49,670 nt of DNA, taken from contig QKDN01000013.1 in NCBI GenBank assembly GCA_003252535.1, positions 1 through 49,670 on the forward strand, read 5' to 3'. Shown one piece after another: positions 15,612-22,473 of the stretch (positions are counted from its first letter, which is position 1; every line of letters begins with the position of its first letter). The position numbers were made by a program, and so were the translations under genes. A model generated the notes under the pieces. The model was given only the letters and a program-made list of their open reading frames with translations. It did no database searches and was not told the origin of the DNA. The stretch is from Campylobacterota bacterium (GTDB taxonomy: Bacteria; Campylobacterota; Campylobacteria; Campylobacterales; Sulfurovaceae).

Positions 15612-16442
15612 TTATATGTACTCTAAAATTTTTATTATCATATTAGCTCTGTTTTTGCCAGTACCACATATGATCGTCAAATCGTCGTATAGCACCCTTT
15701 TGATATGCTTGAGTGTCATTTCATAATTAACCCAGCCAAATTCTTCTTTGGAGGCATACTGCTTCTTCTCAACTTCATCATACGGCAAATTCAAAAACTT
15801 TAACCCCTCTATGGTTTTCTGTTTTACTCTTTCAAACTTTTGTTTTGCTTCATAGATTGCTTTTCTATCCCTTTTAGGTAATGAACTTACATAACTACAG
15901 TTTTGAATCGATCCTAATACACTATCGTACTCACAAGGCTTCTTGATTTCATCAAGAATATATCCTACCATCTCTTCGGTAGTTTCGAGAGTCTTAATTA
16001 TTTCATACCTGTACCATTGAATATTTTTAGATTTTTCTTCATCAATAAGTGTTTTAATACCTAAAGCATTTTGAATATTTTTATAAAATTTCTTGATTTC
16101 TGTATCTTTTTCCAAAGTCATTGCCATAGAGCCAAACATCTGTTCAATGCCCTTATACACATCATTAGAATATGCAATTTCCCATAGTGCCGCCTTAATC
16201 ATCAGGTCGAAATCAATTTCAAATTGTTTTTTATTTTTTAAAGAGAGTAAATGATTAAGTTGTGTTCCAGTTAAAACTTTTTCCAATAAAACTGATTTCA
16301 CTTGATCAAGAAATAAATGATTAAATCTCTCGACATCGTCTTTGTAAATGCGTCTCCCTTCTCTGACATCTTTACCTAAATAGAAAGTCTTTATTTTTTG
16401 TATGAGAGTAAATCTTTGATAATATCTTAAACTCTTATCCAC
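15612..16442 (-). CDS. Unknown island protein beside a lost integrase
   Basis: This encodes 276 residues starting at GTG 16442, with TCCTCC on the plus strand (GGAGGA) eight bases ahead. It is charged, mainly helical and soluble, with no recognised motif. The C-terminus has a run YDDLTIICGTGKNRANMIIK. Base composition is strongly AT-rich. Its start codon overlaps the end of a frame that encodes the last residues of a P4-type integrase, the same arrangement as the intact integrase and its downstream gene at 20.3 kb. That position suggests mobile-element cargo, perhaps defence, but nothing in the sequence proves it. Confidence 0.65.
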   Translation of the reverse strand: MDKSLRYYQRFTLIQKIKTFYLGKDVREGRRIYKDDVERFNHLFLDQVKSVLLEKVLTGTQLNHLLSLKNKKQFEIDFDLMIKAALWEIAYSNDVYKGIEQMFGSMAMTLEKDTEIKKFYKNIQNALGIKTLIDEEKSKNIQWYRYEIIKTLETTEEMVGYILDEIKKPCEYDSVLGSIQNCSYVSSLPKRDRKAIYEAKQKFERVKQKTIEGLKFLNLPYDEVEKKQYASKEEFGWVNYEMTLKHIKRVLYDDLTIICGTGKNRANMIIKILEYI

Positions 16443-16491
16443 GCTTCACGTCCTCCAAGTAACTAAAATACCACTCCCATGGTAATCTGCC
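16435..16491 (-). pseudogene. Remnant of a tyrosine integrase C-terminus
   Basis: The minus frame ends EWYFSYLEDVKRG-stop, matching the end of the intact integrase (EWYAGYLEGVKYG-stop) at 9 of 13 positions. The rest of the gene is gone and REP palindromes follow upstream. It shows that a second related integrase once stood in front of the gene at 15612-16442. Confidence 0.6.
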
Positions 16492-16599
16492 GAGTATTTC
16501 TCCATCAATTCTAATGACTAAAGATTTTAGCGAAAATTTGTCAAAGTGGCGCATAGCTCGATATCAAGGATCGTACGCTTATCAGCATTTGGAACAAAT

Positions 16600-16672
16600 G
16601 GTGTGCTGGCAAGCACACCCTACACCCGCAGAAACATTACATCCATTCGTAGGGTGCGCTTGCCAGCGCACC
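16600..16672. repeat. REP pair (CTTGCCAG type)
   Basis: One palindrome at 16600-16623 ends CACACCCTAC and its inverted partner at 16649-16672 begins GTAGGGTGCGC. The context GGAACAAATGG before and CAAAAATTACGC after is repeated around 17378-17483. Confidence 0.85.
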
Positions 16673-16729
16673 AAAAATTACGCACAAAGGTTATGTCACG
16701 ATCCAATAACGATTGTAATTGGAGCAAAT

Positions 16730-16802
16730 GGTGTATTGGCAAACACACCCCACGCATACAGGAAAATCCCGACCATCTGTAGGGTGCACTTGCCAGCGCA
16801 CC
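16730..16802. repeat. REP pair (CTTGCCAG type), partly decayed
   Basis: Palindromes lie at 16730-16753 (some arm bases changed, ending CCCCAC) and at 16779-16802 (GTAGGGTGCAC head). It is the second pair in tandem on the 3' side of the RAYT pseudogene. With 16600-16672 it accounts for most of the gene-free stretch 16443-16831. Confidence 0.8.
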
Positions 16803-16831
16803 AAAGACAACGCACAAAGGAACATCTCCGC

Positions 16832-17296
16832 TTATGATGACGACCGGAACGAAGAATACTCCCATCCACTCCAGACCTCGCACAATCCGTGCTTGACGGG
16901 ATTGTTCCGCATGTACTCGATCTTTTCTGCAAAATCCTTCTCATCTCTGATCGTATGCTCGTAATATCTCTTTTGCCAGACAGGCAGCATCCTTCTTAGG
17001 TACCTGCTAAAAGATTGTGGGACTTCTTCACTGCTTTGATATTTTGTGGTGAAATTGTATTTGATCGCTCTGATGATCATTGGGTATTCTTTCGCTTAAT
17101 ATGGCGTAAGGATCATATGCAAATGATCCGGCAGAATTACGATAGCGTCGAGGGTAAAGCGGTAATATTTTTTGCTCTCACGAAAGCTCTCACGCAGCAG
17201 ATCGATATTGTTGATCAAAACAGGCTGACGCTGATGGGTTACGATGGTGATGAAGTAGCTGTATCCGTCGAGGTATAGTCGTTTGTAATTTGCCAT
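16832..17296 (-). pseudogene. REP-associated tyrosine transposase (RAYT, Y1/IS200-like), interrupted by a stop codon
   Basis: The gene reads MANYKRLYLDGYSYFITIV at the start, then LLRESFRESKKYYRFTLDAI and PDHLHMIL, the HUH-type histidine motif of Y1 transposases. An in-frame TAA at 17096-17098 then interrupts it. The same frame continues with KEYPMIIRAIKYNFTTKYQ, YMRNNPVKHGL (with the likely catalytic Tyr) and WEYSSFR to 16832. A full-length product would be about 154 residues, normal for RAYTs. REP pairs stand on both sides, the usual arrangement for the gene and its substrate. It is inactive unless the stop is read through. Confidence 0.88.
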
Positions 17297-17377
17297 ATTC
17301 GATTATAAGCACAAGGTTTACATTATTGAAGATAGTATGTCATATTGTCATGATATTAATGAGTGTTTGGAACAAAA

Positions 17378-17483
17378 GGTGTGCTGGCAAGCACACCCTA
17401 CGCAACATCACGATTGCAAATATTCGGTATGTGGTACGGATAAAACACTCCGACCATCTGTAGGGTGCGCTTGCCAGCGCACC
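17378..17483. repeat. REP pair (CTTGCCAG type)
   Basis: Palindromes lie at 17378-17401 and 17460-17483, inverted to each other, just upstream of the RAYT pseudogene. They are near-identical to those at 16600-16672. Confidence 0.85.
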
Positions 17484-17566
17484 AAAAATTACGCATACCA
17501 AGAATAATTGTGAAAAGATATGTGAATAAAGAGCAAAAAAAATAAGATTTGGAAAAAAAGGGGGAG

Positions 17567-17587
17567 ATGAGAAGCCCCGAACCTTCC
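17567..17587. other. Possible decayed tRNA-Leu 3' end (attachment site)
   Basis: ATGAGAAGCCCCGAACCTTC resembles ATGAGAGGACTCGAACCTCC of the tRNA-Leu 3' part (from 21814), same orientation, about 16 of 21 bases. It could be the far attachment site of the integrase element. An alternative is a weak terminator, because AAGCCC here pairs with GGGCTT about 20 bases on. Confidence 0.3.
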
Positions 17588-17788
17588 TATTTTTAGGGCT
17601 TTTATGAAGAAGATTGAAAAAAACACTCCTCACAACCCTCCAAAGGATGGTGGCTACCCTTGGTTTGCTTCTTGTAAGTGATTGAGCCGTGTTTCAAGAA
17701 CTGCTATTATAGCGTTCTATCACTTCCATATTTTACCAATAACTCTACTTTACCAATATCAAACTAACACGGTGCGTAATTGATCGAG

Positions 17789-18190
17789 GATCGCACCACC
17801 CCCACGCTTTCAAATGCTCGGGAGTACCTTTTGATTTTAGGATTTGAGGTAGTCGTAAAAAACTACACCCTTTGGCACTGTCTCCATTGATCGGTAGAGG
17901 ATAGCCCCACCCCTGCACCCATTCGCTACCCTTTGCTCATAACATGGGGTCGTTACTAACGAGGTAGTCAAAAAAATTTACACCCCTTTACGAATCTCAA
18001 AAATGAGAAGTTGAGAGGATCGCCTACGAATACTTTTTCCCAAAATTGAGATAAACCGATAGGTAAAAAGTAAACCTTTGTCTACCATGCCCACAAATAG
18101 AGAGATATCGAGGGTCTGAACTATCCCAACCGCTACTTTATCTCCAAAGAACCTAAAGCACGGTTTCACAAAAATGTTAAAGTGGATCGC
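17789..18190. repeat. Decayed long repeats in the gene-free part of the island
   Basis: GAGGTAGTC occurs at 17846 and 17961, each followed by an A-rich run and TACACCC. GGATCGC or GGATAGC occurs at 17789, 17899, 18017 and 18184. The spacings of about 110-118 bases for the first copies suggest degenerate tandem units. Weak protein-like frames exist on both strands between 17978 and 18210, one with several stops, so a decayed gene is possible. I see no confident gene between 17297 and 18422. Confidence 0.35.
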
Positions 18191-18285
18191 CCACCAGTTC
18201 CCCACACCTCATAATTGAATCTTGAGTAGGTAGTGTGTGGTTCTCGCTGTGTTGTTCGCCCTCATTGAGGATACAAAATACACGC

Positions 18286-18317
18286 TGTTTTTGCCTTGTT
18301 TTTGTGCTGTTTTTGGC
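18286..18317. repeat. Three 11-bp iteron-like repeats
   Basis: GTTTTTG occurs at 18287, 18298 and 18309, exactly 11 bases apart, each within a YTGTTTTTG unit. They stand about 105 bases beyond the stop of the possible replication gene. Short direct repeats at helical spacing beside a rep gene are typical of origins. Confidence 0.5.
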
Positions 18318-18422
18318 TCTCAAAATTTAGTAAAAAGATAATGTGCTTCAAATGTCGATTTTAAGGGGATTGGAGAGGGTTTTTTTGTGCTTTGATTTAT
18401 TATACAACTTAGGGGATACCCT

Positions 18423-19097
18423 CTAAGCTGCATCACTTTCTATCTTGATGGATAGCCCCGTGTAGTCCTTGATCGTTCTTGTAATCTTTGGGTACAATGT
18501 CGCCATATCTTCAAGGGTTGTTTTCTTGAGATATGAGGACTTAAAGGCGAACTCCAACCGATAGAGTGGAGAGGATAGCTCCTCTTTGTGTGCTTTGTCG
18601 TAATACTTCACATCAAAGTAACCGTTTTTCTTCCCCTCTTTGATCGTTTTGAAATAGTCGGTGTGTTTATGGTCGTACACCTTGACCCTCTTCTCTCTGA
18701 GCCTTTTGAGTGCTTTGTGTGGGATCGTGGGAGAGTCGATAGCGATATCTAAGCGATTGATGTTAAATCCCTTCATATCTTCCCGTAAATGCCCGTATAC
18801 GCTCTTTAATGCTTCGCCCCTATCGTTGTATCCCTCAAGCCCTGCGAACTCTATCACGCCCATATCTTTGAATCTGTGATAGGTTTTGATAGGGATGGAG
18901 CAACCAAAGGCGGTGTAAACAACTGTGATTCTATGGAGTCCGTTTGTCGATTCGATACCAAACTCTCTCCTAAGCTCTGAGAGGTAGGGGGTGTGATTGA
19001 GGTGGTATAGGTCGGGGGATCGTTCCAATAATCGGCAAATAAGCACCCGTGGGGCTGAGAGGTTGAGAGAGTCAATGACCGCTCTCGTTGTTCTCAT
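18423..19097 (-). CDS. Possible replication initiator of the integrative element
   Basis: This encodes 224 residues. The middle has NINRLDIAIDSP and later FDVKYYDKAHKEE followed by PLYRLEFAFKSSYLKK. These runs resemble the (T/N)RxDxAxD and YDK...R(L/I)E patterns of Rep_trans/phage-type replication initiators, but the match is by eye only. It starts two bases after the stop of the upstream small gene, so it belongs to the AlpA-led operon. Iteron-like repeats downstream support a replication role. It could instead be an unrelated element protein. Confidence 0.5.
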   Translation of the reverse strand: MRTTRAVIDSLNLSAPRVLICRLLERSPDLYHLNHTPYLSELRREFGIESTNGLHRITVVYTAFGCSIPIKTYHRFKDMGVIEFAGLEGYNDRGEALKSVYGHLREDMKGFNINRLDIAIDSPTIPHKALKRLREKRVKVYDHKHTDYFKTIKEGKKNGYFDVKYYDKAHKEELSSPLYRLEFAFKSSYLKKTTLEDMATLYPKITRTIKDYTGLSIKIESDAA

Positions 19098-19099
19098 TG

Positions 19100-19372
19100 T
19101 TAGCCCTTGGGGAGTCCCTTTTTGGGTTTGTGCTTGACCCTCAAATCATATTGGGGGTACTTGCTTAGAAGCTTGTTTTTTATCCGTGATATGGATACAA
19201 TGGCTTTGATAACTGTCGGGGGTAATTGCTCGACGGTTTCCCCTCGGTGGAGTTCTTGGAGATACGCTAATTGTATCAATGCGTTAGACTCATCGCCACC
19301 AAACCGTAAAGGGTTCGCCTTGATCTTCTCATAAGTCCATCTATAGAGTTGATTACGGGTGAAGTTATCCAT
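19100..19372 (-). CDS. Small island protein of unknown function
   Basis: This encodes 90 residues, helical, with a basic C-terminus (KHKPKKGLPKG). Its ATG overlaps the TAA of the AlpA-like gene by one base (TAATG), showing translational coupling. It ends two bases before the possible Rep gene. I recognise no family. Its position between a regulator and a Rep-like gene suggests an element maintenance function, by inference only. Confidence 0.65.
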   Translation of the reverse strand: MDNFTRNQLYRWTYEKIKANPLRFGGDESNALIQLAYLQELHRGETVEQLPPTVIKAIVSISRIKNKLLSKYPQYDLRVKHKPKKGLPKG

Positions 19373-19560
19373 TATGCCACCTCCTGAGAAGTAGCGTTAT
19401 TGATGAACGCATCAAGGTCACTCTTTTTGAAGATCGTTACCCGTTCGCTGAGTTTGATCGGGTGAAGTTTGCCTTGCTTGGCATAATGCCAAATAGTCGA
19501 TAATCCGACACCTAAATATTTCGCTGCCTCTTTAGGGCGTAAGTTTTTGATATTTTCCAT
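19372..19560 (-). CDS. AlpA-like helix-turn-helix regulator/excisionase
   Basis: This encodes 62 residues from ATG 19560, chosen because AAAGGAT lies seven bases ahead; an upstream extension lacks such a site. The sequence LRPKEAAKYLGVGLSTIWHYAKQGKLHPIKLSERVTIFKKSDLDAF is the MerR/AlpA winged-helix fold used by excisionases and by activators of phage satellites such as P4. It is the first gene of the coupled set leading to the possible Rep. Together with the integrase it would control excision. Confidence 0.85.
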   Translation of the reverse strand: MENIKNLRPKEAAKYLGVGLSTIWHYAKQGKLHPIKLSERVTIFKKSDLDAFINNATSQEVA

Positions 19561-19675
19561 AAGATAATCCTTTGAGATTACCAAAGCTTTGGATTTTGTT
19601 AGACTTGGTTGCAACTAAACGAATGATAGCAAGTCTCGATGCCTGAGTAAAAAAGTTCATCCGTAAAATTTACGG

Positions 19676-20326
19676 CTAAATTTTTAACTGTGTTGATAAA
19701 GACTTGATTTCACTTTTTATTTGCAATCTTGTTGCTACCTCATCGGTAATAATTTCCAGTATTTTATTATTGATCGTTTCGGTGGTGTAGGCTTTTGGGC
19801 GTTTCGTATAATCGACCTTTGGCGGTGGCTGTGTGATGTGTTCCCAAAGCTCCTCCATTGTCTCTATACTCCCATATTGTCGTATATCCTGATAATAATA
19901 TTCGTTCCCCTTTGAATTCTCGACCTGCTCCTTGATGACTTCCAAATTTTTAGCAAGTTTTTTTATCGTTCCTCTACTTATAGTAAAATCATCGGTTATT
20001 AATTCCTCATATGGATCATACATATTGCTAAAGCGTCCTAAAAAATCAATAACATCATCAAGACTCCCTATGTCTCTTGCTTTGTCTCTTTTGGGGTCTT
20101 CTGTATTTCGCCCTTTAGAGTACTTAGCCCTCTTTGATTTATCTCGCCTTGCTTTATAAGTTGCTGCAATAATGTTACTTAGCTTTTCCCATTTATCCCG
20201 TGGGACTTTATCAATAAATTCAATATGGCTTTCTAATTCCTCAAAAAAATCTATCAGTGTTTCACTTTGCGGGAGTTGCTTATTTACAATCTCCAGCTGC
20301 AAATATTCATAGAATGAATCACCCAT
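19676..20326 (-). CDS. Integrase-coupled protein of unknown function
   Basis: This encodes 216 residues from ATG 20326, which overlaps the last codons of the integrase; GGAGGGG ahead supports it. It is charged and helical, with a basic stretch KARRDKSKRAKYSKGRN around residue 70 and no known domain. AT-rich composition sets it apart from the integrase. Genes placed directly behind satellite integrases are often variable cargo such as defence genes, which is a hint and not evidence of function. The related remnant at 16435 shows the same layout with a different cargo. Confidence 0.7.
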   Translation of the reverse strand: MGDSFYEYLQLEIVNKQLPQSETLIDFFEELESHIEFIDKVPRDKWEKLSNIIAATYKARRDKSKRAKYSKGRNTEDPKRDKARDIGSLDDVIDFLGRFSNMYDPYEELITDDFTISRGTIKKLAKNLEVIKEQVENSKGNEYYYQDIRQYGSIETMEELWEHITQPPPKVDYTKRPKAYTTETINNKILEIITDEVATRLQIKSEIKSLSTQLKI

Positions 20327-21599
20327 ATTTAACCCCCTCCAAGTACCCCGCATACCACTCCAGCAACGCCCGCATTTGCTTCACATAGTCGCTCTTATGG
20401 GTGTAGGCTCTCTCTACCTTGCCGCCCACCTGATGATCCAAAATAGCCTCTTTTACCTCGTAGGGGGCGTTATGCTCTTCTTGGTGAGTGTTGGCTAAGC
20501 TCCTGAATGTACCCCTGAAGCTGTGCATGGTCTGTTTCGCTCTCCCCTCCGTACCGTCAAAGCCCATAAGCCTTAGGGCTTTGTTGCCGCTCTCCTTGTT
20601 GATCGGTTTGCCGTTGATAGCAAAGATATACGCCCCGCCGCCGCTGTAAGGCTTGATCTCTTCGAGTACCCGCACCGCCTGATCGACCAGCGGGAGGGTG
20701 AAGTCGTTGAGGTTGCTATCCTTGACTTTCATCTCATCTCGGGGGATCGTGAGCGTTTTGGCTGCGAAGTCCACATACTCCCATTTGAGATTTACCAGTG
20801 TGGAGGCTCTGAGCATCGTATAGGTGACGAACTGCAACGCCGCCCGCACCATCACCCCGCCCGTATAGTTCTCTATGCCGTGGAGTAATCGGCTAAGGGT
20901 CTGTTCATCGGTGATCTTGGCGATATGCTCCACTTTCGCGGCAGGGAGTATCTCATTTGATATGTTGGCTATGATGTTCTGCTCGCAATACCCGCTCGTT
21001 ACCGCAAAAAGCCAAATGCGCTCCAAAAACTGTTTGAGTCTCTTGGCGGTGTATTCTGTCTCTTTGGATACCTCTTTGAGTAGAGCGGTGATCTCATGAT
21101 GCTTGATATGGCTTATCGGGGTTGAGCGTTTGAGGTGTCCTTTAGGTGTGTATTCGCCAAAGTGAGGAATGAGCTTATTGTAGAGCAAAGCCCTTGTTTT
21201 GCCCGCTGTGTAGTCCGATACCTTTTTCTCATGGAGCGTAAACCACTCATCGACTACCAAATGCAGCTGTGTTGATCGCTCGAACTCGCTAAGCTTCGTT
21301 TCCTCTTTGGTCTGCTGCTTCTCTTCTTTGCGCTGCTCCAGCGGGTCGATACCCTGATGTATCAATCTCTTTAGCTCCAAAGCCTCGCTCCTCGCATCGG
21401 TCAAAGTAACCGTGGGGTATGTACCCAAAGAGAGTGTTTTCCTCTTATCTGCAAAGGTGTAATCCATCCTCCACCACTTCCCGCCGTTGGTGGAAACGAT
21501 GAGGTATAGCCCCTTACCATCGGTCATTTTGTAGTTACGATCTTTCGGTTTTGCTTTCTTGATTTCGGTATCGGTTAATTGTGTCGCTATCCTGGGCAT
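20319..21599 (-). CDS. P4-type tyrosine integrase
   Basis: This encodes 426 residues. The N-terminal arm-binding domain (DUF4102 type, about 1-95) has KMTDGKGLYLIVSTNGGKWW and LGTYPTVTLTDARSEA. The catalytic domain shows the first Arg in TMLRASTLVNLKW, HSFRGTFRSLAN (His-x-x-Arg), LDHQVGG and the nucleophile region ERAYTHKSDY. All key residues seem present. It starts about 200 bases from the 3' end of tRNA-Leu and points away from it, the normal arrangement for an element integrated in that tRNA. Its last codons overlap the next gene. Confidence 0.92.
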   Translation of the reverse strand: MPRIATQLTDTEIKKAKPKDRNYKMTDGKGLYLIVSTNGGKWWRMDYTFADKRKTLSLGTYPTVTLTDARSEALELKRLIHQGIDPLEQRKEEKQQTKEETKLSEFERSTQLHLVVDEWFTLHEKKVSDYTAGKTRALLYNKLIPHFGEYTPKGHLKRSTPISHIKHHEITALLKEVSKETEYTAKRLKQFLERIWLFAVTSGYCEQNIIANISNEILPAAKVEHIAKITDEQTLSRLLHGIENYTGGVMVRAALQFVTYTMLRASTLVNLKWEYVDFAAKTLTIPRDEMKVKDSNLNDFTLPLVDQAVRVLEEIKPYSGGGAYIFAINGKPINKESGNKALRLMGFDGTEGRAKQTMHSFRGTFRSLANTHQEEHNAPYEVKEAILDHQVGGKVERAYTHKSDYVKQMRALLEWYAGYLEGVKYG

Positions 21600-21805
21600 A
21601 TCTCGCCTTTTTTACGGTAACTTATGCGGTAACTTTTTTATCGAACCGACCATTTGGAGAGTTACCGTAAAAGTTACCGTAAAAAATTATAGCTTGTATT
21701 GAATAAGATAAGAGTGTGTTAGACTAATGAAAATATGAAAGTGCCGTATTTAAGGGGTTTTGTGAAGATATTTTGGATTGTGTTAGATTGTATGGGATTG
21801 TAAAG

Positions 21806-21890
21806 TGGTGCGGATGAGAGGACTCGAACCTCCACACCGTGAGGCACCAGATCCTAAGTCTGGCGTGTCTACCAATTTCACCACATCCGC
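21806..21890 (-). tRNA. tRNA-Leu (TAG)
   Basis: Long-variable-arm tRNA with acceptor GCGGATG/CATCCGC, anticodon loop CTTAGGA and encoded CCA. It is the last of the five-gene array and the likely integration target of the neighbouring integrase. The element side begins right after its CCA. Confidence 0.93.
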
Positions 21891-21895
21891 ATAAG

Positions 21896-21972
21896 TGGTA
21901 CGTCCGTCAGGATTCGAACCTGAGACCGCTCGCTTAGAAGGCGAGTGCTCTATCCAGCTGAGCTACGAACGC
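21896..21972 (-). tRNA. tRNA-Arg (TCT)
   Basis: Cloverleaf with acceptor GCGTTCG/CGGACGT, anticodon loop CTTCTAA, T-arm GGTTCGAATCC and encoded CCA. It lies five bases upstream of tRNA-Leu. Confidence 0.93.
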
Positions 21973-22017
21973 ATCGTAATAATAAAATCATCAATATGAG
22001 CCAACTAAGCCACCGTT

Positions 22018-22094
22018 TGGTACGCCAGAGAGGACTCGAACCCCTAACCCTCAGATCCGAAGTCTGATGCTCTATCCAATTGAGCCACTAGCGC
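22018..22094 (-). tRNA. tRNA-Arg (TCG)
   Basis: Cloverleaf beginning GCGCTAGTGGCTCAATTGG, anticodon loop CTTCGGA, T-arm GGTTCGAGTCC and encoded CCA. Confidence 0.93.
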
Positions 22095-22122
22095 TTCATT
22101 GGGGTGGTTCTTCTATTGTCAA

Positions 22123-22199
22123 TGGGGTGGATGACGGGGCTCGAACCCGCGACATACAGTGCCACAAACTGTCGCTCTACCGACTGAACTACATCCACC
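22123..22199 (-). tRNA. tRNA-His (GTG)
   Basis: Begins with the extra 5' G typical of tRNA-His, opposite C73. Anticodon loop is TTGTGGC, T-arm GGTTCGAGCCC and CCA is encoded. Confidence 0.93.
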
Positions 22200-22241
22200 A
22201 TAGGAATGATTTTACTATTATTGTTTTAAAGAACTTTTATA

Positions 22242-22318
22242 TGGTCGGAGTGAAAGGACTCGAACCTTCGACCCCCTGGTCCCAAACCAGGTGCGCTACC
22301 AGACTGCGCTACACTCCG
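22242..22318 (-). tRNA. tRNA-Pro (TGG)
   Basis: Begins CGGAGTGTAGCGCAG, anticodon loop TTTGGGA, T-arm GGTTCGAGTCC and encoded CCA. It is the first gene of the array behind the promoter at 22336-22364. Confidence 0.93.
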
Positions 22319-22335
22319 TCTTAAAAAGGAGTGCA

Positions 22336-22364
22336 ATTATAATCCAAAAAATATGTTTTGTCAA
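22336..22364 (-). promoter_or_regulatory. Consensus sigma-70 promoter of the tRNA array
   Basis: On the minus strand TTGACA (22359-22364) and TATAAT (22336-22341) are separated by exactly 17 bases. Both hexamers are perfect. It lies 18 bases ahead of tRNA-Pro and should drive all five tRNAs. Confidence 0.9.
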
Positions 22365-22409
22365 GGGTTTTTCGAAAAAAAATTTAAAAAAGCGTATTTT
22401 TTTCCATTA

Positions 22410-22438
22410 TTGAACCAGATGGAAGCCTTAATTATAAT
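22410..22438 (+). promoter_or_regulatory. Likely promoter of the sodium:alanine symporter
   Basis: TTGAAC (22410-22415) and TATAAT (22433-22438) are 17 bases apart on the plus strand. A second TATAAT follows at 22443. It diverges from the tRNA promoter. Confidence 0.6.
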
Positions 22439-22473
22439 TTTGTATAATATGAACTACCAGTACAGGAGTGAAA

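Noticed and set aside
16832-17080. Second half of the RAYT frame as a separate gene
   Set aside because: It is in the same frame as the upstream half, separated only by a TAA and five codons, so a single interrupted gene explains both.
16600-17483. CRISPR array suggested by repeated palindromes
   Set aside because: Repeats are inverted pairs with uneven spacing and occur all over the window. No regular direct repeats, no unique spacers of constant length and no cas genes.
17340-17633. Minus-strand frame of 97 codons with hydrophobic stretches
   Set aside because: Most of it is a translation of REP palindromes and T-rich DNA, so it is not treated as a gene.
17978-18205. Minus-strand GTG frame of 75 codons in the gene-free part of the island
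   Set aside because: It has no well-spaced ribosome site, and the opposite strand reads equally protein-like with stops. Left as possible decayed coding DNA.
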